Below are positions 12,501-22,759 of a DNA stretch of 64,000 bases, piece by piece. Below the pieces are notes generated by a model. That model saw only the letters and a program-made list of their open reading frames with translations. It was not told the DNA's origin and did not search any database. A program made the position numbers and the translations under genes. Source of the DNA: Aplectana chamaeleonis (lineage: Eukaryota > Nematoda > Chromadorea > Rhabditida > Cosmocercidae); the NCBI GenBank assembly GCA_029168955.1, contig JAPDOI010000106.1, positions 18,501 through 82,500 of the forward strand, written 5' to 3'. How positions within the stretch are numbered: position 1 is the first letter of the stretch; every line of letters starts with the position of its first letter.

Positions 12501-12962
12501 TTAGATCCCTAGATTGGGGACGGCTACTGGTTCTGGAGTCGTCGCTCCACAAGGATCGCAAAAGCTACGGCTAAGGTAGCATTGGTGGTGGCGATGATGC
12601 TGCGTTCGAGTTTGCTTGTTCGATTTTCTCTTGACTCGACGACGTCCATCATCAAAGAATCTTCCACCATCAGCAGCCGAGTTTTTTGGAGCGATGCCTC
12701 GTCCAACAGATTCTCCACGTGCCCAATCATGTCCTTGTGCACCAGGTCGGCCTACATTTTTTCCGGGTGACCACTTCAGATGTGGTCTCATTCGTCCTCC
12801 AACTCGGGAGTTTCCATCGTTCAGTCGAGGTGCTTCCATTGGACCCACTGGACCAATGCCGTTCAGATGGATTTCAACTACTTTCATTTTTTCGTTTGTT
12901 GTTTTATTGCATTTTAAATAAATTTGTTTATCAATCTTTTCTAAAGAATGAAGTTCAAACAA
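12501..12962 (-). pseudogene. Possible broken coding remnant, unidentified
   Basis: All three minus frames are unusually open here, and the base composition is richer in GC than the surroundings. The most protein-like frame (12524-12742) begins HKDMIGHVENLLDEASLQK and contains acidic/basic helical stretches then TNATLAVAFAILVERRLQ. Upstream, a different frame (TERWKLPSWRTNETTSEVV) could join it only through a frameshift near 12755, where an A-run sits. No domain is recognised. It could be a decayed gene, an exon with a short intron, or chance. Confidence 0.25.
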
Positions 12963-13454
12963 TTTCTCCCTCGATGTCGAACGAATGAATTTAAAGATTC
13001 GACTAAATTCTGTTGGATAAATGTATCTAGAAAGCGTTCTATGTACTGGTCAGTGCTCATTTCTAATCGTCATGAAGGATGCCCGTTAGATGAGAGGGCC
13101 TGACTGAGGGCTTGACCACTATCTGCTGCGTGCAGTCATACAAGTGGGGCTCGAGACGTGGGTTCCCTCCACTCAGAACTTTTTGAACAATTTGTTCCCC
13201 AATTATTGAACGAGTTACGAATTGTCCAAGTTAAATGTTTGTAGCTGGTGCTAAGGCAGGTTTAATGTCGGGCTGGGATAGGTGGCAAATTGTCCATGAG
13301 AGTAGGAACGAACAACTAATCGGATGGTTGTCTTGTAATTGTTCACAACCTTGTCTGAAACATATTCGTGACGTTCACGGACTATTTTCCCACTACCTCA
13401 CAAACAATTAACGCCGCGGTTTCCACATGTCGTTTTAAAATTGTTCATACCAAG

Positions 13455-13655
13455 TTTGATAGTTGTTGATGGCGTGATAGACATATGTCCCCCCACTTAC
13501 ACATAACCAGCGCCAGGGTTTACAAATCTTCTTTTGAAATTGTCCACAACTCCATCAGACAATTTGAAAAGAAAATCCGAAAGCCGTGAAGTCTATAATG
13601 TGTAAGTGGGGAGAAATATATCCATTATGACATGAACAACTATCAAAGTGTCGTC
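13455..13655. mobile_element. Foldback element
   Basis: The left arm TTTGATAGTTGTTGATGGCG ... CCCCACTTACACAT (13456-13505) is repeated inverted as ATGTGTAAGTGGGG ... CATGAACAACTATCAAA (13598-13652). The loop of about 90 bp is AT-rich. The surrounding 13000-13450 and 13656-14070 hold no supported gene; AATTGTTCA/AATTGTCCA words recur many times between 13190 and 13560. Confidence 0.7.
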
Positions 13656-14070
13656 CACCGTACTCTCTGAACGACATTCACAATAATCTGTCATGCTCAT
13701 ACAAAAATGTCATAACAAATTTATTCAACAACTTCATCCTAATATGATACAGAGCGGAACCGAAAAAAGGTGGATCCAAAGATCCAGAAACACGTCAGAT
13801 TGACATCCGTTCATAAGAGGTCAGCACGACAGAGGTATTCCTGAGACCATTGCTGCGCGGTGGCGAGCTCAACATCGTCCTCCTCGCGCGCTGTACCATG
13901 CAAAGATGACGTCGCTTCGCCGCTCCCCCATGTCGTCAAATTACACTTCACAGGGCCTGAATCAATTCATTCCCATACAAATTAAAGAATTTAATTAAAC
14001 GAAACATGTGACACACATATTTTTCGATGAAGAGCTCTTGAACTACTGAAAATGGCCTGTGTTCCTCACC

Positions 14071-14239
14071 TCATGTTGTCGTTCCCGTCAAGACATAGTT
14101 GGCCTTCGTTGTCTCATTCATCTCCGCTTCGTCAACATCATCCTCCTTGACAGAATCTTCATGGCCATCAGTAGGCTGCTTAGGCTGCTCCTCAAAAGGC
14201 TCGTCGCTGTTTTTACGAATCCGACGTCTAAGGTTTATC
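14071..14239 (-). CDS. Candidate terminal exon with acidic tail, unidentified
   Basis: Read on the minus strand, a textbook nematode acceptor (GCTTTTCAG) precedes a 56-codon frame that starts INLRRRIRKNSDEPFEEQ and continues as an acidic, low-complexity tail (EDSVKEDDVDEAEMNE) to a TGA stop at 14071-14073. A basic patch followed by an acidic tail is typical of a cytoplasmic or nuclear C-terminus, but no family is recognised. The upstream exon, which should lie above 14240, was not found; the neighbouring foldback element with a tRNA core may have interrupted the locus. Confidence 0.4.
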
Positions 14240-14364
14240 CTGAAAAGCAACAATCAATAAGGCATGTAATAGCGAAATCATAGCTTAGCGGAATCATAGT
14301 TTGGGACGACGAAGAAGCCTCAAGAGGTTGGAGAACGTGTTTCTGGAAACATAGGATTCAGCGA

Positions 14365-14836
14365 GAATTGTCCTGGCAGTTGGCCAGGGCCACCCGGTCG
14401 ACTCGCCCACAGGAGAAGGCTTGGCTTGTGTATGAGTCAGTCTGAACCTGGTCTGGTGTAACACCGCAGCGTCCCGTGCTGCTTATCTGTCTTAATAAAC
14501 ATTCCTGAACCATCTTACATTTTTAGCATAACGCAACCGACGAGCCTCACCACATTTTTGGTGCATTGGTCGGGAAACGAATCAGGCCGCCCGCGTGGCG
14601 AGCGAACATTCTACCACTGAACCACCGATGCACCAACAATGTGAAGTGGCTCTTCGGGTATGCTATACCCGGTAAAAATGCAAAGTGGTTCAGGAATGTT
14701 CTTTGAACAGATGAACAGCACGTGAGGTTGCCGCGTGCCATCAGACCAAGTTCAGACTGACTTATGCATAAGCCCCGCCAACCCCTATTAGGAGCGAGGT
14801 GACCGGGTGGTCCTGGCCAACTGCCAGGACAAGAAT
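14365..14836. mobile_element. Foldback element with a tRNA-Gly core
   Basis: The left arm starts TTGTCCTGGCAGTTGGCCAG at 14369 and includes AGTCAGTCTGAACCTGGTCTG and CATTCCTGAACCA. The right arm ends with the inverse, CTGGCCAACTGCCAGGACAA, and carries CAGACCAAGTTCAGACTGACT and GGTTCAGGAATG. Arms are ~160-190 bp with diverged middles. The loop between them is a tRNA-Gly-like sequence on the minus strand, and the arm homology continues up to its acceptor ends. Confidence 0.8.
14562..14631 (-). tRNA. tRNA-Gly (GCC), degenerate, probable pseudogene
   Basis: On the minus strand the sequence begins GCATCGGTGGTTCAGTGGTA, the normal 5' half of eukaryotic tRNA-Gly, then GAATGTTCGCTCGCCACGCG with anticodon GCC in the loop. 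The T arm is damaged (GATTCGTTTCCCG instead of a paired GGTTCGATTCC type arm) and is one base short; the acceptor stem has one mismatch. The A-box is intact and the B-box mutated. It lies in the loop of a foldback element, so it was probably carried by that element. Confidence 0.7.
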
Positions 14837-14839
14837 CAT

Positions 14840-15303
14840 GGACTGTTCGTGCAATAAGAAGGCAGTTTCCATGCGATTGGCTGAGTGGCACATGGGGAGT
14901 GATCGATATTGCCAACTAGCCCCTGCGCAAAATATAAAAGCATTTCTGGAGACGCAGGATTTGCACTTTCGTGATGAATCATGTTATTTGCGTCAGAAGT
15001 CGATCCTGTCAGGGTTCCAGTCAGCCTTGATGCAGATATCGTACATCCTATTTTTCGGAGCCAAATTACTCTTTCCTTCGCGCGCTTGTGCTGTGCGAGT
15101 GCAGAGACAGCGAGAAAGTGTGGGAAAATCTATATCACGCTAATCAAAAAGTAACAGCGAAATCACACAGCGGTTAGCAGTATTGTCAATTGGACAGCAA
15201 TATTATTCGGCGGGAAGTGATTACTAATGATTGCAGACTATTCAGATAAACGATTCTGATAAATCATTGACAAGGATTTCCAACTGGCCGAAATTCAATG
15301 AAA
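14840..15303. other. No recognisable feature
   Basis: A + frame of 114 codons crosses 14799-15143, but its first part lies in the foldback arm and nothing supports it as a gene. The rest is AT-rich without signals. Confidence 0.35.
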
Positions 15304-15565
15304 TAGACATGCGAAGTGGGGGTATAAGTGGAATGAGAGCCAGGAGAATAAGGCAAGAACACTTGAGACAGTGGAGATAGAAAGCAAAACTAGAAAACGT
15401 GACGAAAATGCGGCAGCGGAGGCATCATCACCATCGCGCTATCGATTTATGCAAGCTGGGGCTCAACTAATCCGCCTTATTGTTCGTAACAAGTGCGTTC
15501 CTAAGTTTGGGGAACAGTTGTTCAATATGCTGTTTGCAAGTGATCCGTACATCAGGCCGATTTAA
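15304..15565 (+). CDS. Unidentified coding fragment
   Basis: An open frame of about 87 codons to a TAA stop at 15563-15565. The residues look coding: HAKWGYKWNESQENK, then SKTRKRDENAAAEASSPSR, then QLIRLIVRNKCVPKFGEQLF and a short tail. A basic/acidic linker followed by an amphipathic segment would fit a C-terminal exon of a gene or of a transposon protein. No start codon or convincing acceptor is seen; an in-frame TGA closes the frame just upstream. I do not recognise the family. Confidence 0.35.
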
Positions 15566-15899
15566 TGCCCAGCGTAATTTGTTCAATGTTTTTTCGCGGA
15601 TTCCAATGTAGTTCAGGAATATGTCCGTTCCCAAAATTTATTGCCGATTACTTGTTCGTGCCCTCATCCGCGGCACTTTTTCGATTTTCGTCGCACGTTA
15701 ATTGTCCGTGCGCCGTTGCAATCACCAACAACTAACGTTTGAATTAAGTAATTGAACCGAACGTTGTTCACGCGAAGATATATTGTTTTACAATTGATCG
15801 CGGTGCTTTATGTCGTTCTCAAACTGTTCAAAAGTTCTGAGCAATTGCGAAGTTGCACTGTTCTTGCCTTACAGAACCCGGTAGGAAGGAGGAGTTCAA

Positions 15900-18495
15900 A
15901 CCTGCTATATCGAATCGGTTTGTTGATTCTAGATGCGGCACCAACAATCAATGAGCAAGAACAGGAAAGAGTAGACATCACCCTGGACTGCGCGAAGCCG
16001 CTCTGCCTCCTATTCGTCACCGAAGGATTCTCTGCTGCTAGCAGACGAGTAAAAGCGAGCAAAGCTATTGAACTTCAGTGGGTATCGCCAGCTCAGTCAA
16101 GAGATCAAAGAATATACGCCTCCGAAAGAGAGGCGTATTAGCATAACGTAGCCTACGAGCTCGAGGAGACAGCATCCAGAGGCAAGTACAGAATACTATA
16201 TAGTTCCCTACAATGTTCGAGTGGAAGGAAGAAACGAGTTGGTGAAAATATAAGAAAGAAGATGATACAAAGATCCGATCCACGCGTTAGTGCCTTCGGC
16301 AAGGAAGTGCCCTTCAGCGAGCTCTATAATCACCATTCGCCACAAGAACTACCGGTTGATCCACCCCGCGTTGGTTTACCTCAACAGCCAATGGAAAAAT
16401 TGAACCCCCTATTCATGAAGTACAATTCGCCATGAAATCACACAAAAACGGTAAAGCATCAGGAACAGACAAAGTGGCTGCTGTGGTTGTGAAAGCAGGA
16501 TAAGAAGTCCTGCTGGAGCGGATTCGCCGATTAATATCTCGCATCTGGCAGTCTGAATGCGTTCCATCAACTTGGGAACAAGCTGTCATTGTGTCGATAT
16601 ATAAAAAAGAGATATAAAAGAATGCAGCAACTACCGCGGAATAAGTCCCCTTTCAATAGTTAGAAAAACTTTCGTCAAGGTCATACACTCTCGCAGATGC
16701 CGAACAGACTGGCTTACGTCCCAGGCGAGGTCGCATCGATCGAATCTTTGCTTTACGTCAGCTGGTGGAGGAGCGGATCAGATGTGGAAAATTCGCTGTT
16801 AATGTCTTCATCAACTCAGAAAATCGCGGCATTCAATGCGTGTTGGATTTGCATTCGACTCGAGTCGCATAGGCACGTGCTCCAAACAGCAGCACGTGCT
16901 GCTATTCTTTATCGCAGGAGCACGTGCCCCAAAAATAATAGCAGGGACACGTGCTGCAAGGTAGTCTAGCGCAATCGTAGCAGCACACCGACAGGCGACG
17001 CGACCGGCACACCCACATGCGACGCGGCCCGTTCACAGAGCACCATCTGGGGCCGCCAGCGGATGGAAGAGCCCTCTCAAAAAGGCTCGGGTACCGAAAA
17101 CTTGGGTAATCGAACCGGCGACCCTGCCGACTTTTAGTCCCGTCCCAAGAGTGCGTCGTATGCTTTCCTTTTTTGAAAAATCGTTTCGTCATCGAGTTGT
17201 ATGAGTATCATACACGCACTGAATGTCTTATTTGTTGAGGCACGTGTTGTAAATCAAAAGACAATAGCAGCATGTGCTCTCCTAGCAGCACGTTCCCTGA
17301 CTGTGCTCGAAACCGCCTTGTCTTCGAGTTGAATGCGTATTCGACACGCATTGAATGCGGCGATTATCTGAGAACTTCATAGCGGCATTTTACTGCACAC
17401 GATGGCCTTTTCTGTGGAGTTCCTTGGAAAAAGAGCACGTGCCTCGAGAAATTGTGGGACTCCTGCTATCAACGTAATGGTTCGACAAACTCTGTGCAGT
17501 TTAGAGACGAATCCTCGGAGGGCGGAAGTACGCCAGGGAGACCTCGTTTCTCTTTCACCATTCAACATCGTTATCGATGCAATATTGAGTAGGGCCCTTG
17601 AAGTTAGAGCGAGAGTTTAATATGACAACAATGGCTTCCTCACGGATTTGAAGTTTGCTGACGACAGCGTCGTTGTAGCTGATGCCGAAAAAGAGGCTAA
17701 CAGTAAAATCTCTTATATTGCAGAAGTAGCCAAGTCGCATGGTCTGTAGATCAACAAAAGCAAGACGAAGGCTCTTATTACTGACGGATCCATGACCCGT
17801 TACCCATTTTGAGGGAGATCCCCTTGAGCAAGTGGAAAAAAATTAGGTACTTGGGATTTATCGTACAAGCAAGTAAGGTGGCGTGCACGTCTGAGATCCA
17901 TGGCAGGCTGGGACAAGCCTTATCAGCGTTTGCAACCTTGAGGTATTGCGTTCTGGAAAGAAACAACTTATCATCGAAGACGAGAATCCGGCTTTTTCGA
18001 TCTATAGTACTACCTATCCTTCTATTTTGATCAGAAACATGGACGTTGTTGAAGTCGAACGTCAGCAAGTTGGAAGCGTTTTAAATGAAGTGGCTGTGGC
18101 AAATTTTGAGCGTATCTATTCGCAATCGTATCCGTAACACCGATATTCGGCAGAGATGTGGAAACCAGCAATCCATCCAGGAGCAGATTAAATCGCGTAG
18201 GTTAAGATGGTTTGGTCACAAGTGCAGGATAGATTCGTGTAGATTGCGGTAGAGACTTCTTCGTAGGAATCGAGTCGTAGAGTGGAAGGCTGAAAGAACA
18301 GCGCCTAAAAAAACTTGGCCCAAGCAAATTATGGATGATCTGAAAACCATCCGGTGCAGTGCGATTGATGCTAAGAACGTTAGCAGACACCATCAAGAAT
18401 GCAAGCATGGTATTCAGGCTGACCGAACTCCAGTGGCACCCACAGCAGTGTGGTGGAATCGCTCCACCAGACGCCAGCTGGGGGCGAAGTAAGTA
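15900..18495 (+). pseudogene. RTE-type retrotransposon copy D (decayed)
   Basis: Degenerate homologue of copy A. Recognisable blocks in order are NEQEQERVD...CAKPLC near 15946 (matching DEQEQQ...CAEPLC in A), LISRIWQSECVPSTWEQA near 16530, an RT block around 16690-16810, then after an insertion AAFYCTRWP near 17380, a LKFADDSVVVAD catalytic box near 17650 and SKTKALITDGS. The 3' end (18430-18490) resembles the 3' end of A (PVAPTAVWW region). Numerous stops and frameshifts show long inactivity. The RT is split at 16815-17372 by a foldback element inserted exactly between the codons for FIN and the following AAFYC block. Confidence 0.85.
16815..17372. mobile_element. Foldback element nested in RTE copy D
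   Basis: Left end CTCAGAAAATCGCGGCATTC and right end GAATGCGGCGATTATCTGAG are inverse copies; arms extend through ATTCGACTCGAG/CTTCGAGTTGAAT and repeated CACGTGCTGCT words. The host reads through cleanly when the 558 bp are removed; a 2-bp AA duplication is the most I can resolve. Near the centre, on the minus strand, CCGGTTCGATTACCC (17104-17118) looks like a Pol III B-box with a tRNA-like upstream part, echoing the tRNA core at 14562. Confidence 0.8.
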
Positions 18496-18761
18496 AAGAC
18501 CAACCTAGATTCCATTCCTCGTTCACGTTCAACACATATTGTTATCGAAGCTTCAGTGAGTAATCAAAAATAGGTATCTCTCTCGCAATTATGTATCTGT
18601 ATCATACTCAATGGTAAAAAATCAAAAAGGCCATACATTCGCACGTGAACAAGAACCTTCTAATAAAAAATGGGTTAGTAACTTCAACGACAAAACATTG
18701 AAACAACAAGGATGAGTAGTACCCCCTTGCCTCTTTTGTCGAAGAAATAAGGGTGGGTGAC
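18496..18761. other. No recognisable feature
   Basis: AT-rich spacer between retrotransposon copy D and the next foldback element. Confidence 0.4.
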
Positions 18762-19380
18762 TTAAAGGCAGCATACACGCTAAAACGTGGTTGAGATATC
18801 AGCATAAATAGGCTCTCACGGACACTACCATGTTGTCAACAGAGTTTGAAGCGCTGGAAACTATCCAGGATGACAATATTTGAGCAAACCTGTCTTGCAC
18901 GCCCGTATTTTCCTACCCCTTCGAGTAACACAATCAAAAGTTTAAGTTGAGCAGACATATGATAACTTAGAGTGATAGCAGTATCAAAAGGGACTGCACG
19001 AGAGAAACAGCTTACCTGATCATAAGATGTCAGTTTACCGATAAAATCCTTCATTCCAAAAGACAGCCGGAGTAGCATTGTTGAAAATGTATGGGAATTG
19101 ATGGGTATGTAAACATGTCATATTCAGGAAAACCTAGCTGTTTCTCCCGCGCACTCCCTTTTGATAGTACTACACTCTAAGTTATCATAAATTCGCTAAA
19201 GTTTAACTTTTCATTCTGTTACTCGAAGGGGTGGGAAAATACGGGAGTGCAAGATAGGATTGCTCAAACATTGTCAAATATTGTCATCCTGAATAGTTTT
19301 CAGCGCCTCAAACGTCGCTGACGACATGGTATTTATGCTGTTACCCCGATCATGTTTGTGGGCGTGTACGCTGCCTTCAG
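18762..19380. mobile_element. TTAA-family foldback element, type 4
   Basis: Left end TTAAAGGCAGCATACACGC and right end GGCGTGTACGCTGCCTTCAG. Inverted arms of ~160 bp share GCGCTGGAAACTATCCAGGA / inverse at 19300 and TATTTTCCTACCCCTTCGAG / inverse at 19225, plus a second mirrored block ACTTAGAGTGATAGCAGTATC. It abuts the next element at a CTTCAGAGG junction. Confidence 0.85.
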
Positions 19381-19706
19381 AGGCAGTGTTCACGATAGAA
19401 AATGTGTTTCAGTTCCCACTAGGAATGGGTAATGGAGGTGCCAACTGTGACGCTAACGTCGAAAGAACGCATGAAAACTAGCCAGGGAGAGTCCCCAAAA
19501 GGGCCCGAACTTTGAGCGCAAGGCAGACCCCAAAAGCGCATAGACCGACTTCCGACATGAACAAATGAAAACTTGAGATCATGAGATGAGCAATGGTCTC
19601 CAATCAATCGCCCCGTTCTTTCCTTCGTTCTCAACTTCTCTCTTTATTCACCTCAGCTCGCATACATCGACTGCAAACAAAGGAAGTTGCAAGCCTCGCA
19701 CGTCGC
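19378..19706 (+). mobile_element. TTAA-family MITE, type 1 (3'-truncated)
   Basis: Starts AGAGGCAGTGTTCACGATAG and follows the 6434-6929 copy (TAACGTCGAAAGAACGCATG, then TCAGCTCGCATACATCG) as far as GCAAGCCTCGCACG, where it stops abruptly at the mariner remnant. About two thirds of the element remain. Confidence 0.8.
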
Positions 19707-20040
19707 ATAGCCTCATTTACGCGGAGCAGTTTGGGAATGTAGAGCTCCTTGTTCACCGCTGCGTTCCTTTCAAGCATTCCCCAGTGTATCGAGCCTTCCC
19801 GATCCCACCAAACGCAGATCATGATTTTTTTCGGGCGAAGATTTTGCTTGAGTCTTGGCTTCGGTCTGTCTCCTGGAGCCACCCACTTTTTCTTGCTTAT
19901 TATTGACGAACATAAGCCATTTCTGATCGCCCGTGACCATTCGATACAAAAAGCGCTGTTTATGACCGCGTGCTGCTCGATCGCGCGGTAGGTGTTGAGC
20001 AGCGATTTGAAGAAAATTCGACTCCCAAGCCTGAAAAATA
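19707..20040 (-). pseudogene. Mariner-family transposase remnant
   Basis: On the minus strand two frames together carry mariner catalytic-domain landmarks: FLYRMVTGDQKWLMFVNNK (the VTGDEKW block with the first catalytic Asp), then after a frameshift PKKIMICVWWDREGSIHWGML (the CVWWD block with the second catalytic Asp) and ERNAAVNKELY. The N-terminal DNA-binding part and the C-terminal third with the last acidic residue are absent, and E is replaced by Q in the TGDEKW motif. The fragment is inactive. No mariner terminal repeats were found at its edges. Confidence 0.85.
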
Positions 20041-21514
20041 GGGAAAAACAAAATTATACGAAGAAACAAATAACACAGTCTAATAGAGCAGAAAGAGCAC
20101 TTTCAAACGATTACGAACACTTTGCTAAACGAACAAAGAACTCAATTGAATAAAGATCTGAAAACCGAAAAAACATTTTCCCCGACCTACATAATAGTTG
20201 AAAAATCGGGCAATAGAAAATTCATATCAGATTTTTCGTTGCTGTAATTGCATTAACGACGCGACGAGCTTGTAGACAGAGGAGCAGGTGTAGCTGCTCT
20301 ATGCTTTTCGATTGGAATTGCCGAGTGACATTATTCTACGGGAATGTAGCTTTTTGCCCGACAGGGTCAATATCCACCCCAACGCAACTGCTTACGTAAC
20401 TAATCCACCTCCAGTGACTGAACATCACGAGATCCTTCTTCTCAACCATTGCGGCCGACCTTGGATGGCGGTAGGGATAGGCCGCAAACCAGGTCCTAAA
20501 TTGTAGAAAACTAAATGAAGTGCATGGCCATTGGCTTTGAACGATTAGAAAGGAACACTTGCCGCTGTTGTCATCGATTTCGAAAAATTTCCCTTCCCTC
20601 ACAGATTGAGTCTTGCTACACTCTTGCCCGATGAAAACTTCTGGCAAGAACATCTCCACAGTATCTGTTTATAGCAAAATGGCATTACACCTGCCGTAAG
20701 CAATAGAAATCTTCCAAAAAACCGAAAACGAACCACATATTCGTGTTTAGCATAACCGAAAAAACCCCCTGGACAAATTCAGAGCAGAAAATTTTTTCGA
20801 TCTTTGGACCCCCAAAAGTGGGATTGTGTTACCAACCACCTGCGTGAGGCTGCGAAGCAGGAAACTTTTTTTCGCCCAAATGTCGTCTGAAGGGGTAACT
20901 CGGGGCGCTGAACACGAATATGAGATTCTTTTTCGATACTCGAGTTGATTATTGTAGGTTACGATAGGAACATGGTATTTTGGCTACTACAATCTAGAGT
21001 AGTTCTACAAAGAAGGGCTTTTATTGAGAAACTATATGTTTGTGGCAATTGGGTCAGATCAACCCAATTTTTTCGAGGCCGTCCATCCTCAATCAATATT
21101 AATTTTTGTCCGCCCGCTCTCACTCCAACCTGACTCCTCAAGCAATTTCTCTTGTAATGTTCTGCTCACAGCTTGTAGCACATCTAATGATGTATGCTTC
21201 AGTACTGTTCCCTTCCTCAATTAGTAGGCCTGGGTGATTTCAATGATTGCTCAAGAGTCCACTTCATTCGTTATTCTCATTGTGAGACGACCCTTTGCTC
21301 TGCGCATTTTGTGCCCAATTACCACATGTGCTCGTAGCTACAAATTTGTTGCAAGTCCAGTTCATTTCATAGTAAAACACAAACCGCGGAGACCAGACAT
21401 TCACGACTTAAACGCTTCATGTTTTTACAAAAAAAAACTCTCGCACGATAAAACTGCTGATCCTCTACACATTACGAGATGAAAACGGGTATTTTACAAG
21501 AGTGGAAAACCACG
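20041..21514. other. Gene-poor stretch with one paired repeat
   Basis: Around 20735-20935 two inverted arms (ATATTCGTGTTTAGCATAACC and CGCTGAACACGAATATGAG) belong to the dispersed repeat family seen at 2340. Open frames on both strands at 20312-20659 and 20945-21480 lack supporting motifs. Confidence 0.4.
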
Positions 21515-21588
21515 AGTCCGGCGTGGATTCGAACCCGTGACCTCATTCCTCGCTGCAGCGCCCACTGTCATTGCGCCAGCCGGTCACG
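21515..21588 (-). tRNA. tRNA-like sequence (probably tRNA-derived SINE head)
   Basis: On the minus strand GACCGGCTGGCGCAATGACA resembles an A-box region and GGTTCGAATCC (21525-21535) is a perfect B-box core. The T stem and acceptor stem do not pair well (CACGGG against CCACGC), so an active tRNA is unlikely. Confidence 0.4.
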
Positions 21589-21737
21589 ACTGTATTGGAT
21601 CTGACCTCATATATGACGGCGCGCCGCCTTGTTCATCGTAGCAGCATACTTCGGCTTCACAACAAACTATGGGATGATTCGCGGTGTAGAAATCATATCT
21701 GTGTATCTCAGGAGGTAACGAAGACTCTTGCATTAAA

Positions 21738-22018
21738 GTGTGTCCGAATGACAATGGCGGCCCATGCGACCGGCGTGCTTGGCAAGCGGCCGTCGCATTC
21801 GCCGCTCTCGGACGAGCATGCGAAATGTCCCCCACAGCCATCGACTACGAACGCGGCAGGCAGCAAACACTGCGCCGATCAATCAGCTCTGCAGAAGGGG
21901 GGAGGGGGATGGCCGCTGTTGGAATCGAACACTCGTCTGAGAGCGGCGCATGCGACGGCCGCCTGCCAAGCACGCCGGCCGAGTGGGCTGCCGTTCTCAT
22001 TCGGACACACTTTACACG
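21738..22018. mobile_element. Foldback element, GTGTCCGAATG family, copy 1
   Basis: The left arm GTGTGTCCGAATGACAATGG ... CCGGCGTGCTTGGCAAGCGG is mirrored by GGCCGCCTGCCAAGCACGCC ... CATTCGGACACACTTTA on the right. The loop contains AATCAGCTCTGCAGAAGGGG and TTGGAATCGAACACTCG (a B-box-like string on the minus strand). All open frames here arise from the GC-rich arms. Confidence 0.85.
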
Positions 22019-22487
22019 TAATGATGCGTCTACGAGTGAAGCGCTGAAAACGAATACAACTTTGTTCAGAGAAACGATTCGCAGCTGCAATGTAAAAACT
22101 TGAATGGATTGTCGGAAATTGATCATAGAAACGCATATTTCACTTGGAATGGCAACGGCATGCAATGATCATTTTCTTGTAAGCGGTATTGTTCAAGCGC
22201 TGCCGCGTTATTGCAGACCAGGATTTCAAATCCCTCAATTCACAAAAAAGCTATCTAGGTCAACTGGGAACCATTTCTAATCGCGAACAATGCTTTTTGG
22301 CGATTGACATTGTGCTGGAGTCTACGTAATTTAGATTCTACGTTAATGTCTTATAAACGTTTCAAACTGCATTCATGATCACCTCCCATCTGCTTGTTTT
22401 CTCTCGTCGTTGAGACTACCAGGACGTCATCGATCCACTCTTTCCAAAAGCTATTGCTCTTTCATCCAACGGAGTTCAGGTACATGT

Positions 22488-22758
22488 AAAGTGTGTTCGA
22501 ATGAGAATGGCGGCCCACGCGGTCGGCGTGCTTGGCAGGCGGCAGGTGCCGCTCTCAGACGGGCTTTAGATTTCAACGGCGGTCATTCCCCCTCCCCCCT
22601 TCTGCGGAGCTGATTGATCGGCGCAGTGTTTGCTGTGTTTGTTCGTAGTCAATGACTGTGGGGACGTTTCGCATGCTCGTCCGAGAGCGGCGAACGCGAC
22701 GGCCGCCTGCCAAGCACGCCGGCCGCGTGGGCCGCCATTCTCATTCGGACACACTTTA
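22488..22758. mobile_element. Foldback element, GTGTCCGAATG family, copy 2
   Basis: Same architecture as the copy 470 bp upstream, but with its loop in the opposite orientation: left arm GTGTTCGAATGAGAATGGCG, loop with CCCCTTCTGCGGAGCTGATT, right arm ending CCATTCTCATTCGGACACAC. The left arm is shorter, so arm decay is asymmetric. Confidence 0.85.
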
Positions 22759-22759
22759 T

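Noticed and set aside
20300..20660. Frames on both strands next to the mariner remnant as further transposase
   Set aside because: No DNA-binding or catalytic mariner motifs could be read in either strand.
21571..22165. Frames of 85-158 codons on both strands
   Set aside because: They lie in GC-rich inverted arms; the two strands encode near-identical strings because of the palindrome.
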